Assembly: GCF_032884065.1 (NCBI RefSeq) | Contig: NC_088863.1 | Location: 62,131,512 to 62,195,511 of the forward strand | Length of the DNA: 64,000 bases | Source of the DNA: Artemia franciscana | Taxonomy: Eukaryota; Arthropoda; Branchiopoda; Anostraca; Artemiidae | Direction of reading: 5' to 3' | Shown: in pieces, positions 14,300 through 25,960 of the stretch | Layout of the letters: every line of letters starts with the position of its first letter | Numbering within the stretch: position 1 is the stretch's first letter | Notes under the pieces: generated by a model | Database searches by the model: none | What the model was told of the DNA's origin: nothing | Seen by the model: only the letters and a program-made list of their open reading frames with translations | Program-made: the position numbers and the translations under genes

Positions 14300-16414
14300 A
14301 CCAAATTTCACCTTAAGAGTTCAGCTATAATGCTACAAATATATTTTTCTCCAAAAAAGGAATTGCCATTTTAAACCGCAATTTTTCCGCTTTGTGGCGC
14401 TGAGTCAAAGGTGATTTCATTTATTTGTGTTTGTATGTGTGGGGTCATGCATCACCTATTGTTTTATGTTATCTTTGCATTAGCATTTTTATTTTTAATG
14501 ATGCACAGAAGTAAAGTAATGTATGCTTTCCAAAAAAGGAAAAGTTGTGTGGTTCCAATTCTTACTACGTTCGTCCTAGACAATAACCGGCATTTATTTG
14601 CCTTTTTGTAAAACAATGTGGCAACTGTATCTGCTGTTGATTTTTTTTTTCGTGGTTACAGGCATTGCTATAACCCGGCAAATAATGAACAATCATCGGT
14701 TCATACTAACTGCAATTTGGGAAATGTGTTTTTGAAGAAGAATCTTTAATTGAAAGTATTTTCATTCAAAATCTATTTAATGAAGAACACGAATACAAGT
14801 GGCAGTCAATGAAATGGGTGGAACCCACCAGACATATTTAGACAACTTTTATGCCTAATATGCCTCTGATCAAGGAAATCCATGCAAAATCTAACTGGGT
14901 TTGCGGAACCCTAGTACTAAGAATAAGTGCAAGCACTCGATTCTTCTTGTTTGGTTATTTGGAGACACCAATTTGCACTCCATGCAATGTCGAGCCTGCG
15001 GTAGCTGGGTTCTAATTCTGGGTCACGTTTTGCTAACCAAAGATTTGTTCAAATGCTACAATACAGGGTTCAAAACTTTAAACTTGTTTTTTTTTCTGCA
15101 ATAACTAGAAACCTGAAGAACAATGAAAGTTTGACATTGACTAAATCAAAAGCCATCACAAGAAATTAAGATACCACGAGAGCTATTTAAATCAGTTTAT
15201 TTAAAAGTTTTAGGATTGAGTGTTAAAGTTCATGCCTATACCATGTAAGGACGATTTTAAAAGAGCGTGGGGCTGGGGAAGTATGCACTAATGGATTCAG
15301 TAACCTATAAATAACCGAAGGGCTGGAGAAAAGATGGTGGGAAATATTTTCAGGATTAAGATGTATATGTTTGGTAATGTGAAGGAAGTCTTTCTGATTC
15401 ATTGTGCCTCTACGCGGTCGTAAGGGAGACGCGGAGTGAAGAGGTATTTTTCAGGCGAATTTCAAAAAGGAGGAATTAAGGTATATTGTTGAGCTGTGGG
15501 CGAAGTTTAACTTTTTGTCAACAATACTTTAAGAATAACTGCTTAACCACGAAGGCGATTGGAATGGAATAGAAAGCATTTTCACAAAATATCTCAAGAA
15601 TGGAGGAGGCTATTGGTATGCATTAGATTTGAACCGTGGAATTTTTTGTTCAAATGGCTTAAAAGGCAGTCAGTACATACTAGACTTGTAATCACGTATG
15701 AACCATGTATTACATTTCTAATGGTTTCAGTATTGGGTCATAGATCTTTATCGCAGAACGGGGGTCCAAGTAGAAGCTACCCTCCTCAGATAAAACAAAT
15801 TTCTGTTAGTTTGATGTTTCAAATGTCAATCTTCAGTTTCATCTGAAAATACTTGTTTTTTTTACCATTATTGAGTCCTTTAACATTTAGCTTGTAAATT
15901 TTCACACATTGTGTGTAATTTCTTCATGGGGCTGTGGACTGTATTATGCCACATAGTGAAGTATTTTCAAATTAATTTTCCTTGAAATTTATTCTGTGTG
16001 AATTCAGAAGAGGTTAACGTGCGTAATATAAGAAAAAGTTAATGGAATCGAGAAATTAATATTTGCAGCTATAGATATAATATCTAATTCTTTGTTCAGC
16101 AATGAAATAGTTTAGTGCCGTTGTGATCTCTTTTGTAACTGTTATAATTTGGACTGATGGAATGGTAAGTTCACTCTTGATCTGTTTGTGCACAAGCAAG
16201 CTAGTAAGAATTTAAGCATTAATCGAGAATAAAGAAACCTTTCAATATTGATTTGAGTTGAACATACGGAACAACATATCAAATATTAATATTATAATCC
16301 ACTAAATATAGAAGAAACCATAAAACCACAGGCATTTTTTTTTTTTGAGAGGCAAAGTGTCCCTTAGAAAGTCCACTTTCAAAATATCAGGGATGGCGTA
16401 AATTCACAGTTTTG
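14300..16414. other. Intergenic DNA, nothing recognised
   Basis: AT-rich with only short chance frames. Shortly before the A tract, CAAAGTGTC at 16353-16361 recurs at 16506-16514 on its far side. Confidence 0.4.

Positions 16415-16498
<84 letters not shown>
16415..16498 (+). repeat. Uninterrupted A tract, 84 bases
   Basis: A continuous run of 84 A on the plus strand (T on the coding strand of the neighbouring gene), about 540 bases past that gene's stop codon. It may be the tail of a small retroposed insert, since CAAAGTGTC flanks it on both sides, or a simple homopolymer expansion. Confidence 0.9.
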
Positions 16499-16499
<1 letters not shown>

Positions 16500-17040
16500 A
16501 GGTGACAAAGTGTCGACTGAACAATTTATAAAGAACACAGAATTTAAAATGAAAGTAAAGAGGGAACTTGAAATAAAATCTGTATCTGAAACATTGCTTT
16601 AAATAAAATTACACGTGACTTTTACCTATATTTTAACAATTTTGAAAAATTAGTGCTGCAGTAGTAGCGTTGCAATAAAACAGGATTAGAAGCAATAAAT
16701 CCTTAAATATCATTCAATAGAGCTCTCAACAGTATTTTACCAGCTATGAAACCAATAAATATTTCTGTACAATTTTAGTTCTCTTTATAAGAAAAAAAAA
16801 ACGAAAATTAATTTTCAGTGAAGCACTAGTTTTTCCATAAATTCTACAAATATGGGAAAACATTCATCCTGCAATAGACATTTCCCCTTGCATAAAGAAG
16901 AACCATTTTTGTGGTGACTCAAAATAACAAAAAAAAAACTATGGTCCCGTAAACTTTTAATGTACCAACAAGTCAAAATTTAACTTTTGAAACAACCAAT
17001 AAAATACATATGTAGAAACAAAATTAGAAAACTGCACTGA

Positions 17041-19752
17041 TTAATTTTGACTTCTTGGAAATATCCAATACAAATTTGCAAGCAGAGACACAGCAAAAGC
17101 AATGTAGACAAGCGTTCTGTTAAGCCTCGCCTGTTCATCAGCTACTCTGCGATTCGCCTCCATTGTCCTCTCCTGTCGGACTTTCGATTCTAAAATTCGG
17201 GTTTTCTCTAATATTTTCTTTTGCTGTTCTTCCGTTTCTTTCTTCCATGCTTCTACCTCTTTTTTTAGTTCGGATTTTTCTTTATTCAACTTATCTTCCA
17301 ATTTCTTTGCATTGTCTCTGAGTTGTTTGTATTCTTTTTCTTGCTGTTGCAGAGCTCTTTGGTGTTTTTTCTGTTCTTCTTTTTGCTCTTTGATAAGGTT
17401 CTCAGATTCCTTTATTTTCCTTTCTCTTTCTTTTACGTTCTCTTCGAAAGCTTTGTGAGATTCTCGTGCCTTTTCAATATCCTTTTGTTCCTTTTTCCAT
17501 GCTTCTTCACGTTTCTTCATTTCCTCTTTTTGTTTAACAATGCTGGCTTCAAGTGCCTCGAGCGATTCTTTTTGACGCAGAATCTGATTAGCCTCCTCTT
17601 CTATCTTTTTGAGTGATTCTTCTTTTTCTTTAACGTTGAGTTCCCGTAAATGTAAGGTCTCTTCTTTTCTCTTATGCGACAACTCTGTTTTTATAAAAGC
17701 TTCCCTCTCTCGGGTCAGATCTGCAAGTTTTTTCTGGTAATCATTCATCCCCTGATCAAGTCTAGTATTTTCATGATTGGGCTTCTTTTCGAGCTCTTTC
17801 ATATCATTAGAAGGCGAAGAATGCTGGAGAGACTCAACTTGAACTTTCTGTCCAGCAAAGGCCTTTAGCTCTTGAATTTCAACATCTTTAGCCTCCAATT
17901 CCATTTTTAATTCTTCAAAAGTAGCCAGTTTATTTCTTAAATCGGACAGTTCTTGGTTATGTTGATCTTCTGCCTTCTTTAGCTGGTCCACTATTCCACA
18001 CTGTTCTGAAATCTCGACATTTTTTGCCTTTAGAACATCTCTCAGGGTACTTAGTTCATTTGCATTTGCGCGCAATTCTTCACTATCAACTTCTTGTTCT
18101 TTTAGCTTATCTTGAAGTGTCCTAACGACCTCATCTCTAGCTTGCAACTCAGTTCTCAAAGTACAGGCATCAGCTTCATTGGCAGCTTTACTAATCAATT
18201 CTTGTTCCATGTTTTTCAACTCCTCTTTCAAGCGATTTAGATTTGAGTCGGAGTTAACTTGCAATTCTCGCATCTTATCTTCTTGTTGTTTCATTAAACT
18301 TTCAAGATACTTGATTTTCTCCTCTTTGACTTGCAGCTCATTTTTTAACGAATTTCCTTCATTCTCATTAGTAACTCTACAATTTAATTCTTGGTTAACA
18401 GCAATCAATTCTTTTCTCTCAGCTTTTAATTCAGAAATCTTTGCTTGCAATTCTTTGATGTCACCTTCTTGCTGTACTAGCTTATTCTCAAGCGACCAGA
18501 TGTCATTTCTTTTTGTTTCCAGCTCATTTTTCAAAACACTTAAGTCATTCAGACTTTGATTCTTTGCTTCTTGCTTCGCTTTCTCTAGTTCTTTGGCAAC
18601 ACTTACTATTTCATTATCTTTTGCTGATATTTGTCCCTTTAGTTCATCAATAACACGGCTATCAACAGTCAATGACTTGATCCTCACAAGCGATTCTTCT
18701 AATTCTGTAACCTTTGCGGCTAATTCATGGCACATCTTCTTGTTTGATTCAATTTCCTTATCTTTGGCTAAAAGCTGATTATTTAATTCTGAAGCTTTAT
18801 CACTAGCAGAATTCATTTCAGCGACTTTGGCACGATAAATCTCTAACTGCTCTTTGATGTTGTTCAATTCATTCAAAGCCTCACCAAAGCTTCTTTGTTT
18901 CTCCTCAAAATGTATTTTTTCTAATTCCAAATCACTTCGTATCTTTCTTTCAACGCGAAGCTGCGACTCAAAATCCTTCACTTGAATACTCAAGCTCGTC
19001 AACATATTATCTTTTTCCATTATTTCTCGACGGCATTGCGCCTCTAGACCCTCAGTTTTGTTTAAACTTTCTTGAAGACTAGCAATTGTATTAGCTAACT
19101 CCGCCTCGTGAGCTTTTAAAAATTCGAGACTACAGTCAGGCTCCTGCATTGGGCCACGAATATCTTTGAGCTTGGATTCTCGATTATTCAACTCAACAGT
19201 TCTGACAGTCAAATCTTCATCTCTTTTCTTTAGTTCAAGTTCTCTCATCTTTAGTTTTTCAGACAATTCTCTTAGTTCACCAGCTGCTCTTTCATGCTGA
19301 TTTACCTTTTGCATTAAGTCACTCCGTAGCACAGATAACTCTTTTTCAGAGTCAATTATATCTTTTAAACGTTTTTCTAACCCACTATCATCACCATTTA
19401 AAGCACCCAATCTCTTTTCTCTTTCTAAGAGTTCTTGCTCTTTATCCCGCAGAGCTTTCTCTCTTTGATCTAAGGCCTCATATCTCACAGCACCATAATC
19501 AGTACCAGCATCAACACTCCAGGGGGCACCAGTTTCACGATCCTTTAGTCGACTTTCAAGCACCCATAAATCTTTTTCACGTTGTCCTAGAGCTTCTTCG
19601 TAGATGGCTTGACTGATGGAATCGCCGTTCATCTTATTTTGGTCTATATGTATCTTCTTAAGAGGTAAATTGTTATCAAGTACTGCACCAGAGTGAATGT
19701 GATCCCAAAAATCTTCAATTATGTTAACTGGATTCCACCTCTTACTTTCCAT
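17041..19752 (-). CDS. Tail-anchored long coiled-coil protein (903 aa or longer)
   Basis: Intact 903-codon minus-strand ORF, the most convincing host gene here. Residues 1-45 are non-coiled. Residues about 46-876 are almost continuous charged heptad sequence rich in E, K, L and Q, with the related segments EALGQREKDL (53-62) and EALDQREKAL (92-101). A single hydrophobic segment at about 880-898 (TLVYIAFAVSLLANLYWIF) leaves only five residues after it, which is the pattern of a C-terminal tail anchor. Family knowledge: such proteins are often tethers or scaffolds on the ER, Golgi or outer nuclear membrane facing the cytosol. No specific orthologue is recognised. An open frame continues upstream of the ATG to a splice acceptor, so the true N-terminus is probably in an earlier exon. 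A variant poly(A) signal (ATTAAA on the minus strand, about 16953) lies about 85 bases after the stop. Confidence 0.9.
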   Translation of the reverse strand: MESKRWNPVNIIEDFWDHIHSGAVLDNNLPLKKIHIDQNKMNGDSISQAIYEEALGQREKDLWVLESRLKDRETGAPWSVDAGTDYGAVRYEALDQREKALRDKEQELLEREKRLGALNGDDSGLEKRLKDIIDSEKELSVLRSDLMQKVNQHERAAGELRELSEKLKMRELELKKRDEDLTVRTVELNNRESKLKDIRGPMQEPDCSLEFLKAHEAELANTIASLQESLNKTEGLEAQCRREIMEKDNMLTSLSIQVKDFESQLRVERKIRSDLELEKIHFEEKQRSFGEALNELNNIKEQLEIYRAKVAEMNSASDKASELNNQLLAKDKEIESNKKMCHELAAKVTELEESLVRIKSLTVDSRVIDELKGQISAKDNEIVSVAKELEKAKQEAKNQSLNDLSVLKNELETKRNDIWSLENKLVQQEGDIKELQAKISELKAERKELIAVNQELNCRVTNENEGNSLKNELQVKEEKIKYLESLMKQQEDKMRELQVNSDSNLNRLKEELKNMEQELISKAANEADACTLRTELQARDEVVRTLQDKLKEQEVDSEELRANANELSTLRDVLKAKNVEISEQCGIVDQLKKAEDQHNQELSDLRNKLATFEELKMELEAKDVEIQELKAFAGQKVQVESLQHSSPSNDMKELEKKPNHENTRLDQGMNDYQKKLADLTREREAFIKTELSHKRKEETLHLRELNVKEKEESLKKIEEEANQILRQKESLEALEASIVKQKEEMKKREEAWKKEQKDIEKARESHKAFEENVKERERKIKESENLIKEQKEEQKKHQRALQQQEKEYKQLRDNAKKLEDKLNKEKSELKKEVEAWKKETEEQQKKILEKTRILESKVRQERTMEANRRVADEQARLNRTLVYIAFAVSLLANLYWIFPRSQN

Positions 19753-19788
19753 ACAAGTTTTACAGCCGTAGAACTTGTTTCCGTTTCT
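19753..19788 (-). other. Upstream exon segment and 3' splice site of the coiled-coil gene
   Basis: On the minus strand TATCTCTTTCAG ends with AG at 19787-19788, a good acceptor. From 19786 to the ATG the frame is open and reads NGNKFYGCKTC directly into the first Met. This favours a spliced 5' exon and makes Met1 possibly internal. Confidence 0.55.
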
Positions 19789-21809
19789 GAAAGAGATACG
19801 ATAATTAATTGAGACACTAATTACCTAATCAATTAAATACATACAATAAACAACAAAGAAAATTGACAAAGAATGGGATTTCTATTAAACCCATATGGCT
19901 TTTTGTTTTCTTTCCTTATTTGCTGGAGCAATTGAGAATGTGGGTAGACATCATAGATTTCATGATTCATAACTGACTCTTGGAAGATTTCGACTAATTT
20001 AGAACAGACAGAATAGGTCTTGGCAAGCTTTATACTTCTTTTTATACAGATTTCCAGACAATTGCTGAATTTTTCTTCACTTAGTTTTCCTTTAGGGTGA
20101 AGCTGCTGTTCGGGATAATATTATATATCTGTGAAAAACAAGTCACCCATATACATCTTTTATAATTTAAGAAAAACAGAGAATTCAATTTTAATGGAAT
20201 TAACTTTTTCCGAGAAAGAAGTTTTCAAAGAAAAGTAGAGCTTCGTTAAGCCAAAAACGAGCAGACGTAAAATGATAATTCAAAATTTAAAAGAACAGGA
20301 ACCACTACCAATAAATAATATAGTCAAACTTAAACGAACAGATATCACCAAAAATAAAAGTAAGGCTAACGCCACAACCGCTCCAAAGGTTGGTGATGCC
20401 CGGGGAAAGATTAATTACAGCGGCCCCCTTCCCGACTCAAATTAAAGCACATAATGTCGAATCAAAATAAAAAAATGGATGAAAGAGGAAAATTCCCAAG
20501 GCGGGGTACCCTTAAACCAGGGCAACTGCCCCAGTTGCCCCCCCCCCTCCTTGGAGCGGCTCCTCATTCTTCGGCTAGAGTGACATTTGCACTCAATTAA
20601 AAGCAGTTTTTATTTCGAGCCTCGTCTTTTTACCTGTCATGACTGTCAGGAAATCATAATAATTACTAAGTTAACTGACAAGAGCTAATGAAAGTAGACT
20701 GATTTTTAAATATATAATAATATTCATTTCTTAGTCTCAGCATTTGATTCTATTAACGTTGTAAAAGAACAAACTTCAAATTACATTTTGGTTTTTGCAA
20801 AGCTTAAATGACTCCGGTTTTTAGAGGGCTTGGAGGGGGATTAATCGTACCTTTTTTTGTGGTGGTTTCTTTTTTATTTCAGGTTATATTGTTCATTGAC
20901 CTTTCTGTCGTTTTAAATCTCATTTATTCATTGGTAAGGATTTGTGTTGGTTTTTAGGTTGGAATTACTATTTTAACTTACTTCTGCTCGCCTTTGGCTT
21001 ACAGCCAACTTTTTGTATTTCTCTGAAAAATTTCTTCATTGAACAACGTTTTTTTAAATTTTTTTCATTTCGTCTTTGATTAACTTTATTTTTTCTATTA
21101 GATAATAAAAAAGAAATATTTCTGAACTTCTTTTTCTGCACACTAAGTAATGTTTTGGCTTGCTACTTATATTTCACACTATACTTTGCTACAAATTTTA
21201 ATAAAAGTTAAGCTATAGAGTTTTGGACAGATAGGAAGGGGTAATATCACTGAAATTTCATTCCAACTATCTAATTTAATATATTTGATTAAGAAATATT
21301 ATTAAGAAAATGATCTTAACTTTAATCAAAAAGGAGAAGACTTAAAGCATACAAAGAGAGTCATTAAAAGAAAGGGGGCATTGAAATAACCAAAGGGAAC
21401 TATGTGAACACTACTTCTGCCACTACTAAAACTACTCTCGGAGCTTCTATTAGCACATTGAAATATGCCACCTTTTATTGCCACAAGAAATATTTTGGAT
21501 GGTAAAGGTTCAGACGCTTTAACTCTCCCCCTAAGGAAAGCGTCTTCTATGACACCTGCTAGTAGTATTTTTCTAATACAGGTAGCATGAAGCCGACTGT
21601 TAATACCGAGTAGGAAACACAATTCATTTTACATGACGTCAGCACAAACGAATTTTCTAAATTGATTGATAAAATAAAAAATGATGTTGAATGACATTTT
21701 CATAACTACACAAACCTCATAAATGACGTCGTCTCTTGCATATGACTGTTTCCAGTGATTTTCATATTAGTTAATCTGAAAGGTCACCATTTTTTCAAGA
21801 ATCAAAAAG
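19789..21809. other. Intergenic or intronic DNA of the coiled-coil gene
   Basis: No exon could be assigned. The stretch near 20330-20350 (ACTTAAACGAACAGATATCA) is foldback-type repeat, and a C run lies at about 20539-20547. The minus-strand frame at 21326-21622 has no recognised motif. Confidence 0.4.
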
Positions 21810-23088
21810 ATGGCTAGAAGTAAACAGATTGACCCGTTGGAAGAACTTGAAAAAGAGATTGCCAAAATGATAACCATACTTTATCCCCAAAAGCGATACT
21901 TTGATCCCCAAAAGCGAAGAAAGGTTTCAGCTTACGGAAAAAAAATAATGGATTCTATACGACAGACAAACTCACTTACGAATAAGTTTTAAAAGATACA
22001 AAACCAAATTGGGAAACCTGATCTAGATGGAATCTTATTCAGTTTTTATTTTCAAGTGGCCAAACTGAGTTCCACCATGGCCAACTTGGAAAAAGAAGCG
22101 AAAAAGATGCAATAAGTATAATGTATATCAGCAAAAAACATTTTTTAATCCGAGCAAACGGTGATTGATTCCATATAGGTAGAAAATATTCCGAAACTGA
22201 ATGCTGGAAATGACCTGAATTTCAACATCAGGATTGGTAATATTCTGAGGACATTATCAACGCTTCGTGATTCGCAAGCAGTAGGTGACCAAGTTGATTT
22301 CCGACATAAAACGTCTCAAGAACCATATGAGCAAGGAAAAACAAAATAAAGCCCCAGAAAGAGAATTTTGATGTAGCCAAAAAAAAAAAACTGGTAGAAA
22401 CTCAAACTTGAATGTAAAGAAACTTAACTGTACCAAAGACCACAATTTTTACGAGAATTCCAACAAAAAAGAGACTTAAATGAAGGTTTACATATAAGCC
22501 AGAATAAAATGGGCGAGAACGAAGTGAGTGAGGATCAAGAAGCATCTTGAGATAACTGGTCGCAGGGTGATACACAGCTGAGTTCAAGAGTCTTCTTTTA
22601 GTGGTGAACAGGATCAGAGTTGGAACACATCAAATTCGAATAAAAAAAAAAATTCAGCAAGAACGCAACAAAATACTGTCCAAGGCTCATCATCAGATAT
22701 TTGGTGGAGGCGTGGTTCAAACCCTAGCTCAGAAAAAGATCCTCGTTCCAGTGGATAAAAAGGTGCCGGAGCTAACACTTCAGATGTAAAGAACCATGTA
22801 AAAACGGATGCTGTCACAGAAAAAGACAGTTTAATGGAAAAATCAATCGCCAACAACAGAGACAAAGTCGCAGTTACCAATGTGTATGTGCCACCGTGCA
22901 GAAGAGGTGTAAACTACAAAACACAAGAGCCATATTCTGGTTCCAAAGTTATTGCAATTAGGCAGACAAGAAAACCGGATGGTACCAAAGGTTTTAAAAA
23001 AGAATATTTACAGAGCTTACACCAAACACATGATGGCGTTAATGACATGAGTATAGCTCCAGAGCGAAACAATCAAAGTTGCTTCTAA
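21810..23088 (+). pseudogene. Disrupted copy of a gene with YVPP and SUZ-C-like motifs
   Basis: Coding-like segments lie in order on the plus strand with several breaks. From 21810 (MARSKQIDPLEELEKEIAKM) the frame runs to 22115 with one internal TAA at 21990. A second segment begins near 22509 (MGENEVSEDQEAS, then TGA, then DNWSQGDTQLSS) and shifts frame near 22590 into FSGEQDQSWNTSNS. An internal TAA at 22756 follows, then an open run to 23088 with VAVTNVYVPPCRRG and IRQTRKPDGTKGF. The last motif resembles the SUZ-C signature (RxPxGPDGTxGF) of RNA-associated proteins such as SZRD1. No introns are evident, so a processed retrocopy is likely. The parent gene is not identified. If the stops are sequencing errors it could instead be a live gene. 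Confidence 0.45.
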
Positions 23089-24099
23089 GATATTGCCGCT
23101 ACGCCCTTTTGACAATCTGCATACAGATGTGATAACGTGTTGTAATTAAGTTTAATCTCCCCCCCCCCAAAAAAAAAACATCCCTTGAAAATTTCACCTT
23201 CATACTCTCAGGCATAGCTGTAATAGTGTAATAGTATCTTTTGGTCAGTTGAACATCCCTCTCATCAAGTCCTCGAAGTTTTAACTTAATACAATTAGCC
23301 ATTACTGTGACATTTCTGATATGTCCTTTTGAAACATGTTTTTTCAAATGCTTCCTGAAATTTTTAATCTCAACGGTTTTAGCCCTACTAGTAGTTGCAG
23401 TAGAAAAAGTAGCTAAAGTGGTATTAGCAATAGTGTGCAATATTGCCTTTTAGTTAGATGATCTTCCCTTTTAAATATTCTCTGAAAGTTTCAACTTGAT
23501 ACCCAAATCGATTCTTGACATACACTCTTATAACAATGTACATGCACATAACGTACATGCACATAGCGTCTTTAGACTTAGGTCAAATTTCCCCTCATAC
23601 TTGTATGTAAGTTTTTCCGTGGGAGAGAAGTTTCGGGGGGTTGACTTTCCAAGGAAAACTATACATGAGGGAATTCACAAGAATTCTTATACGAAATTCT
23701 TTTCTTTTCCACTGTCTGTGGGATTTTTCCATCGGGGGGATTTTCCGCGGGAGAAACTTTCCACTGAGACATTGGGAGGGGAGAATTTCAAGGAATTTTT
23801 TTCACGGAAGGAGAATTTCGGCATGATTTGAAAAAAAATCGAAATTGGAAGAAAAGCAAGTCTTCTTTTCAAACGAAAGTAGGCTCAAAAGAATTCTCCA
23901 GACGGAATTTTCCGCAAGAATATTTCTTGGGGGTATTTTCACCAGGGATAAAATTTTCTGGGCAGGAGGCATCTTACGCAAGAGAAAATTTCTTGGGAGA
24001 GTGATTTCCCATGGAAAAAGGCGGATTCTACGGCATTATTTGAAAAACGAAAAGAAATTAAAATACAAGCTATTTGTTTCAAATAAAATTTCAACTAAT
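23089..24099. repeat. Transposon-derived G/C-run and GGGAGAGAATTTC-type repeats
   Basis: From 23160 (run of C then A) to 23460 short modules recur (AAGTTTTAACTTAATA, GAAAGTTTCAACTTGATA). From 23600 to 24010 a motif like GGGAGAAACTTTCC / GGGAGAATTTC repeats irregularly. Open frames here are by-products of the repeats. Confidence 0.5.
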
Positions 24100-24385
24100 T
24101 GTTTCAACACTAAAACTTAAAACGAACATAAATTATCCCATATATGAGGGGATCCTCCTCCTCAATACCTCACTCTTTACACTTATTGTAACTTTTTATT
24201 CCAATTATTTAACATTTCCTGAAACACAAGAGTCGTTTAATTAGAGTAAGGAGATTTTAAATTGCAGAAAGAAACTTTGGCGTAATGAGTGAGGGATTGA
24301 GGAAGGGTTATCTCCATCATACACGGAACAATTTTTGTTCTTTCAAGTTTCAATGTCACTCCTTACTTTATGTTGAAAAAACTAG
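24100..24385. repeat. Foldback element, diverged
   Basis: The left arm CTTAAAACGAACATAAATTA...CCTCAATACCTCACTC pairs with the right arm GAGTGAGGGATTGAGGAAGG...CTTTCAAGTTTCAATGTCACTCC. It is an older member of the family seen at 26344-26637 and 26909-27208. Confidence 0.75.
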
Positions 24386-25429
24386 TTTTAAATTTATATC
24401 ATCACTGAAAAGGAGAACCAATTTTCAGGGAATAATATTGGCATGTGACTGATTTTAACTAGCCAAAATATGCAGTAGCTTATTTTTCTTTATCTTGATC
24501 CCGAGTCATTCCAAATCAGAGTTTTTGTGACATTAATTCATGTAATGAAAGTGTTTTTGTATTTTTTCAAAATATGGAATAAATTGTTTTTTAATTACAG
24601 TTTTTTTTTGAATTTTGGCAAAACCTTTAAAGTCAATCTGAGCAAAAAACTGATCAGAAATATCGAAATCGATACATCGAATATCGAAAGTAAAAAATAT
24701 CGATATATCGTTTAACCAAATTATCGCCTAACAGTAGAAACAACTGTAAAACTGAAGTTCTTAAACATCGTTTCAGAAGTTGTATTTCCATGCGGCCAAT
24801 ACGAGGAATGAAATCGTGCATTTCTTTTTGTATAGATTTTGCGACTGGTCCCTCATTAAGGTAACAGTATAAAATTCTGAAAACTAATAATAAGAGTTTG
24901 AAAATACTTATAGGTATATTACTTTACTTTATCCCTCCCCCTATTGTGCAAATATATCCCAATTATACATGCTATGAACTTACTATCGTTTGTTGCCTTT
25001 GATGTTGCTTGTTTGCCACTAAATTAATCAGAACAAAACATTTGCCCAATGTAGAATGTAGAAAACATTTGCCCACATTTGGGAGGGAGAGGTTTAAATT
25101 AAAGCGATATGTTTTAAGACTGGTATTAAGTACGTGTTATAGAATGTTTTAAAGTAGCATTCAAAGTTTTATAGTGTTTCCTTCGAGAGGGGACAACCAC
25201 TAAAATAGTACCCCTTTTTATCTGGTTTGTGAATTATATTACAATGACCTAATCTAGTTTACCCCTTTGAAATGAATTTCTTATTTCAAAATTCTTAGTT
25301 TATTATACTCAGAAAAAATATTTTTAATGGATTTCATAAGCGGCTCCAGGTTTAATTGTGTCTTAGCCCTCAGCCCTCACGAGTTGATGTAACCCTAGTC
25401 TACATACTAAACTTGGGCCCAGCAACCAT
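24386..25429. other. AT-rich DNA with an ATCGA-rich cluster
   Basis: No gene. At 24658-24712 the word ATCGA recurs five or six times, including TATCGATA at 24698-24705. The rest is anonymous. Confidence 0.5.
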
Positions 25430-25960
25430 TCTTATTTTAGCAGTTGTCAACCCTAAAACTCTTTTTGTGGCAATTAGTATTACCAAGTGACATAGCGATC
25501 GCAATTTCTGTCGTTCTGTCTGTCTGTCGTTCCTGCTTTTGCTAGTTTGGGTACTTCCAGATAAGCTAGGACGATGAAAGTTGGCAGGCGTATCAGGGAC
25601 TAGACGAGGTTAAATTAGAAACCGTCTCTTCCCCGACTCGACCATCTGGAGGGAACAAGGGAACAAGATAGTTGAGAAGAATTTTATTTGCCGATAAAAA
25701 AACGATTATTCCTCTTAAGTATGGATTGTGGTCTAGGGGTATGATTCTCGCTCAGGGTGCGAGAGGTCTCAGGTTCGGATCCCGGACCACCCCAATTTTT
25801 ACAATAAGAAAATCCGAAACTAGATGCGTGATCAATATAGTGATCGCTGAAAACTTGCAGGCGTATCAGGGACCCGACCGTATTAAATTAGAAATAGTCG
25901 CTTCCCCGATTCGACCATCTGGATGGGGGGGGGGTGGAGTGGAAGAACGGTTAATTCGGA
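25430..25960 (+). repeat. Partial copy of the CTGTCGGTCTGTC repeat family
   Basis: ACCAAGTGACATAGCGATCG and TTCTGTCGTTCTGTCTG open a module also found at 59765-59990 and inverted at 58725-58905, in the palindrome at 57036-61711. Inside it the segment GGCAGGCGTATCAGGGAC...GACCATCTGGA appears twice as direct repeats (about 25585-25655 and 25857-25925). A tRNA-like sequence lies between them. Confidence 0.8.
25723..25793 (+). tRNA. tRNA-Pro(AGG)-like sequence, probably a pseudogene
   Basis: About 71 bases fold as a tRNA closely resembling eukaryotic tRNA-Pro. The anticodon stem CTCGC/GCGAG encloses loop TCAGGGT (anticodon AGG). The A box TGGTCTAGGGG fits the consensus and the B box GGTTCGGATCC has one mismatch. 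A T-run (25796-25800), a Pol III terminator, follows directly. Defects: C instead of the invariant U at position 33, two mismatches in the acceptor stem (A3/C70, T5/C68) and one in the T stem. It could still be transcribed but is unlikely to decode. Confidence 0.7.

Noticed and set aside
17323-18778. Plus-strand ORFs inside the coiled-coil gene
   Set aside because: They are low-complexity Phe/Leu/Ser frames antisense to the Glu/Lys-rich heptads.
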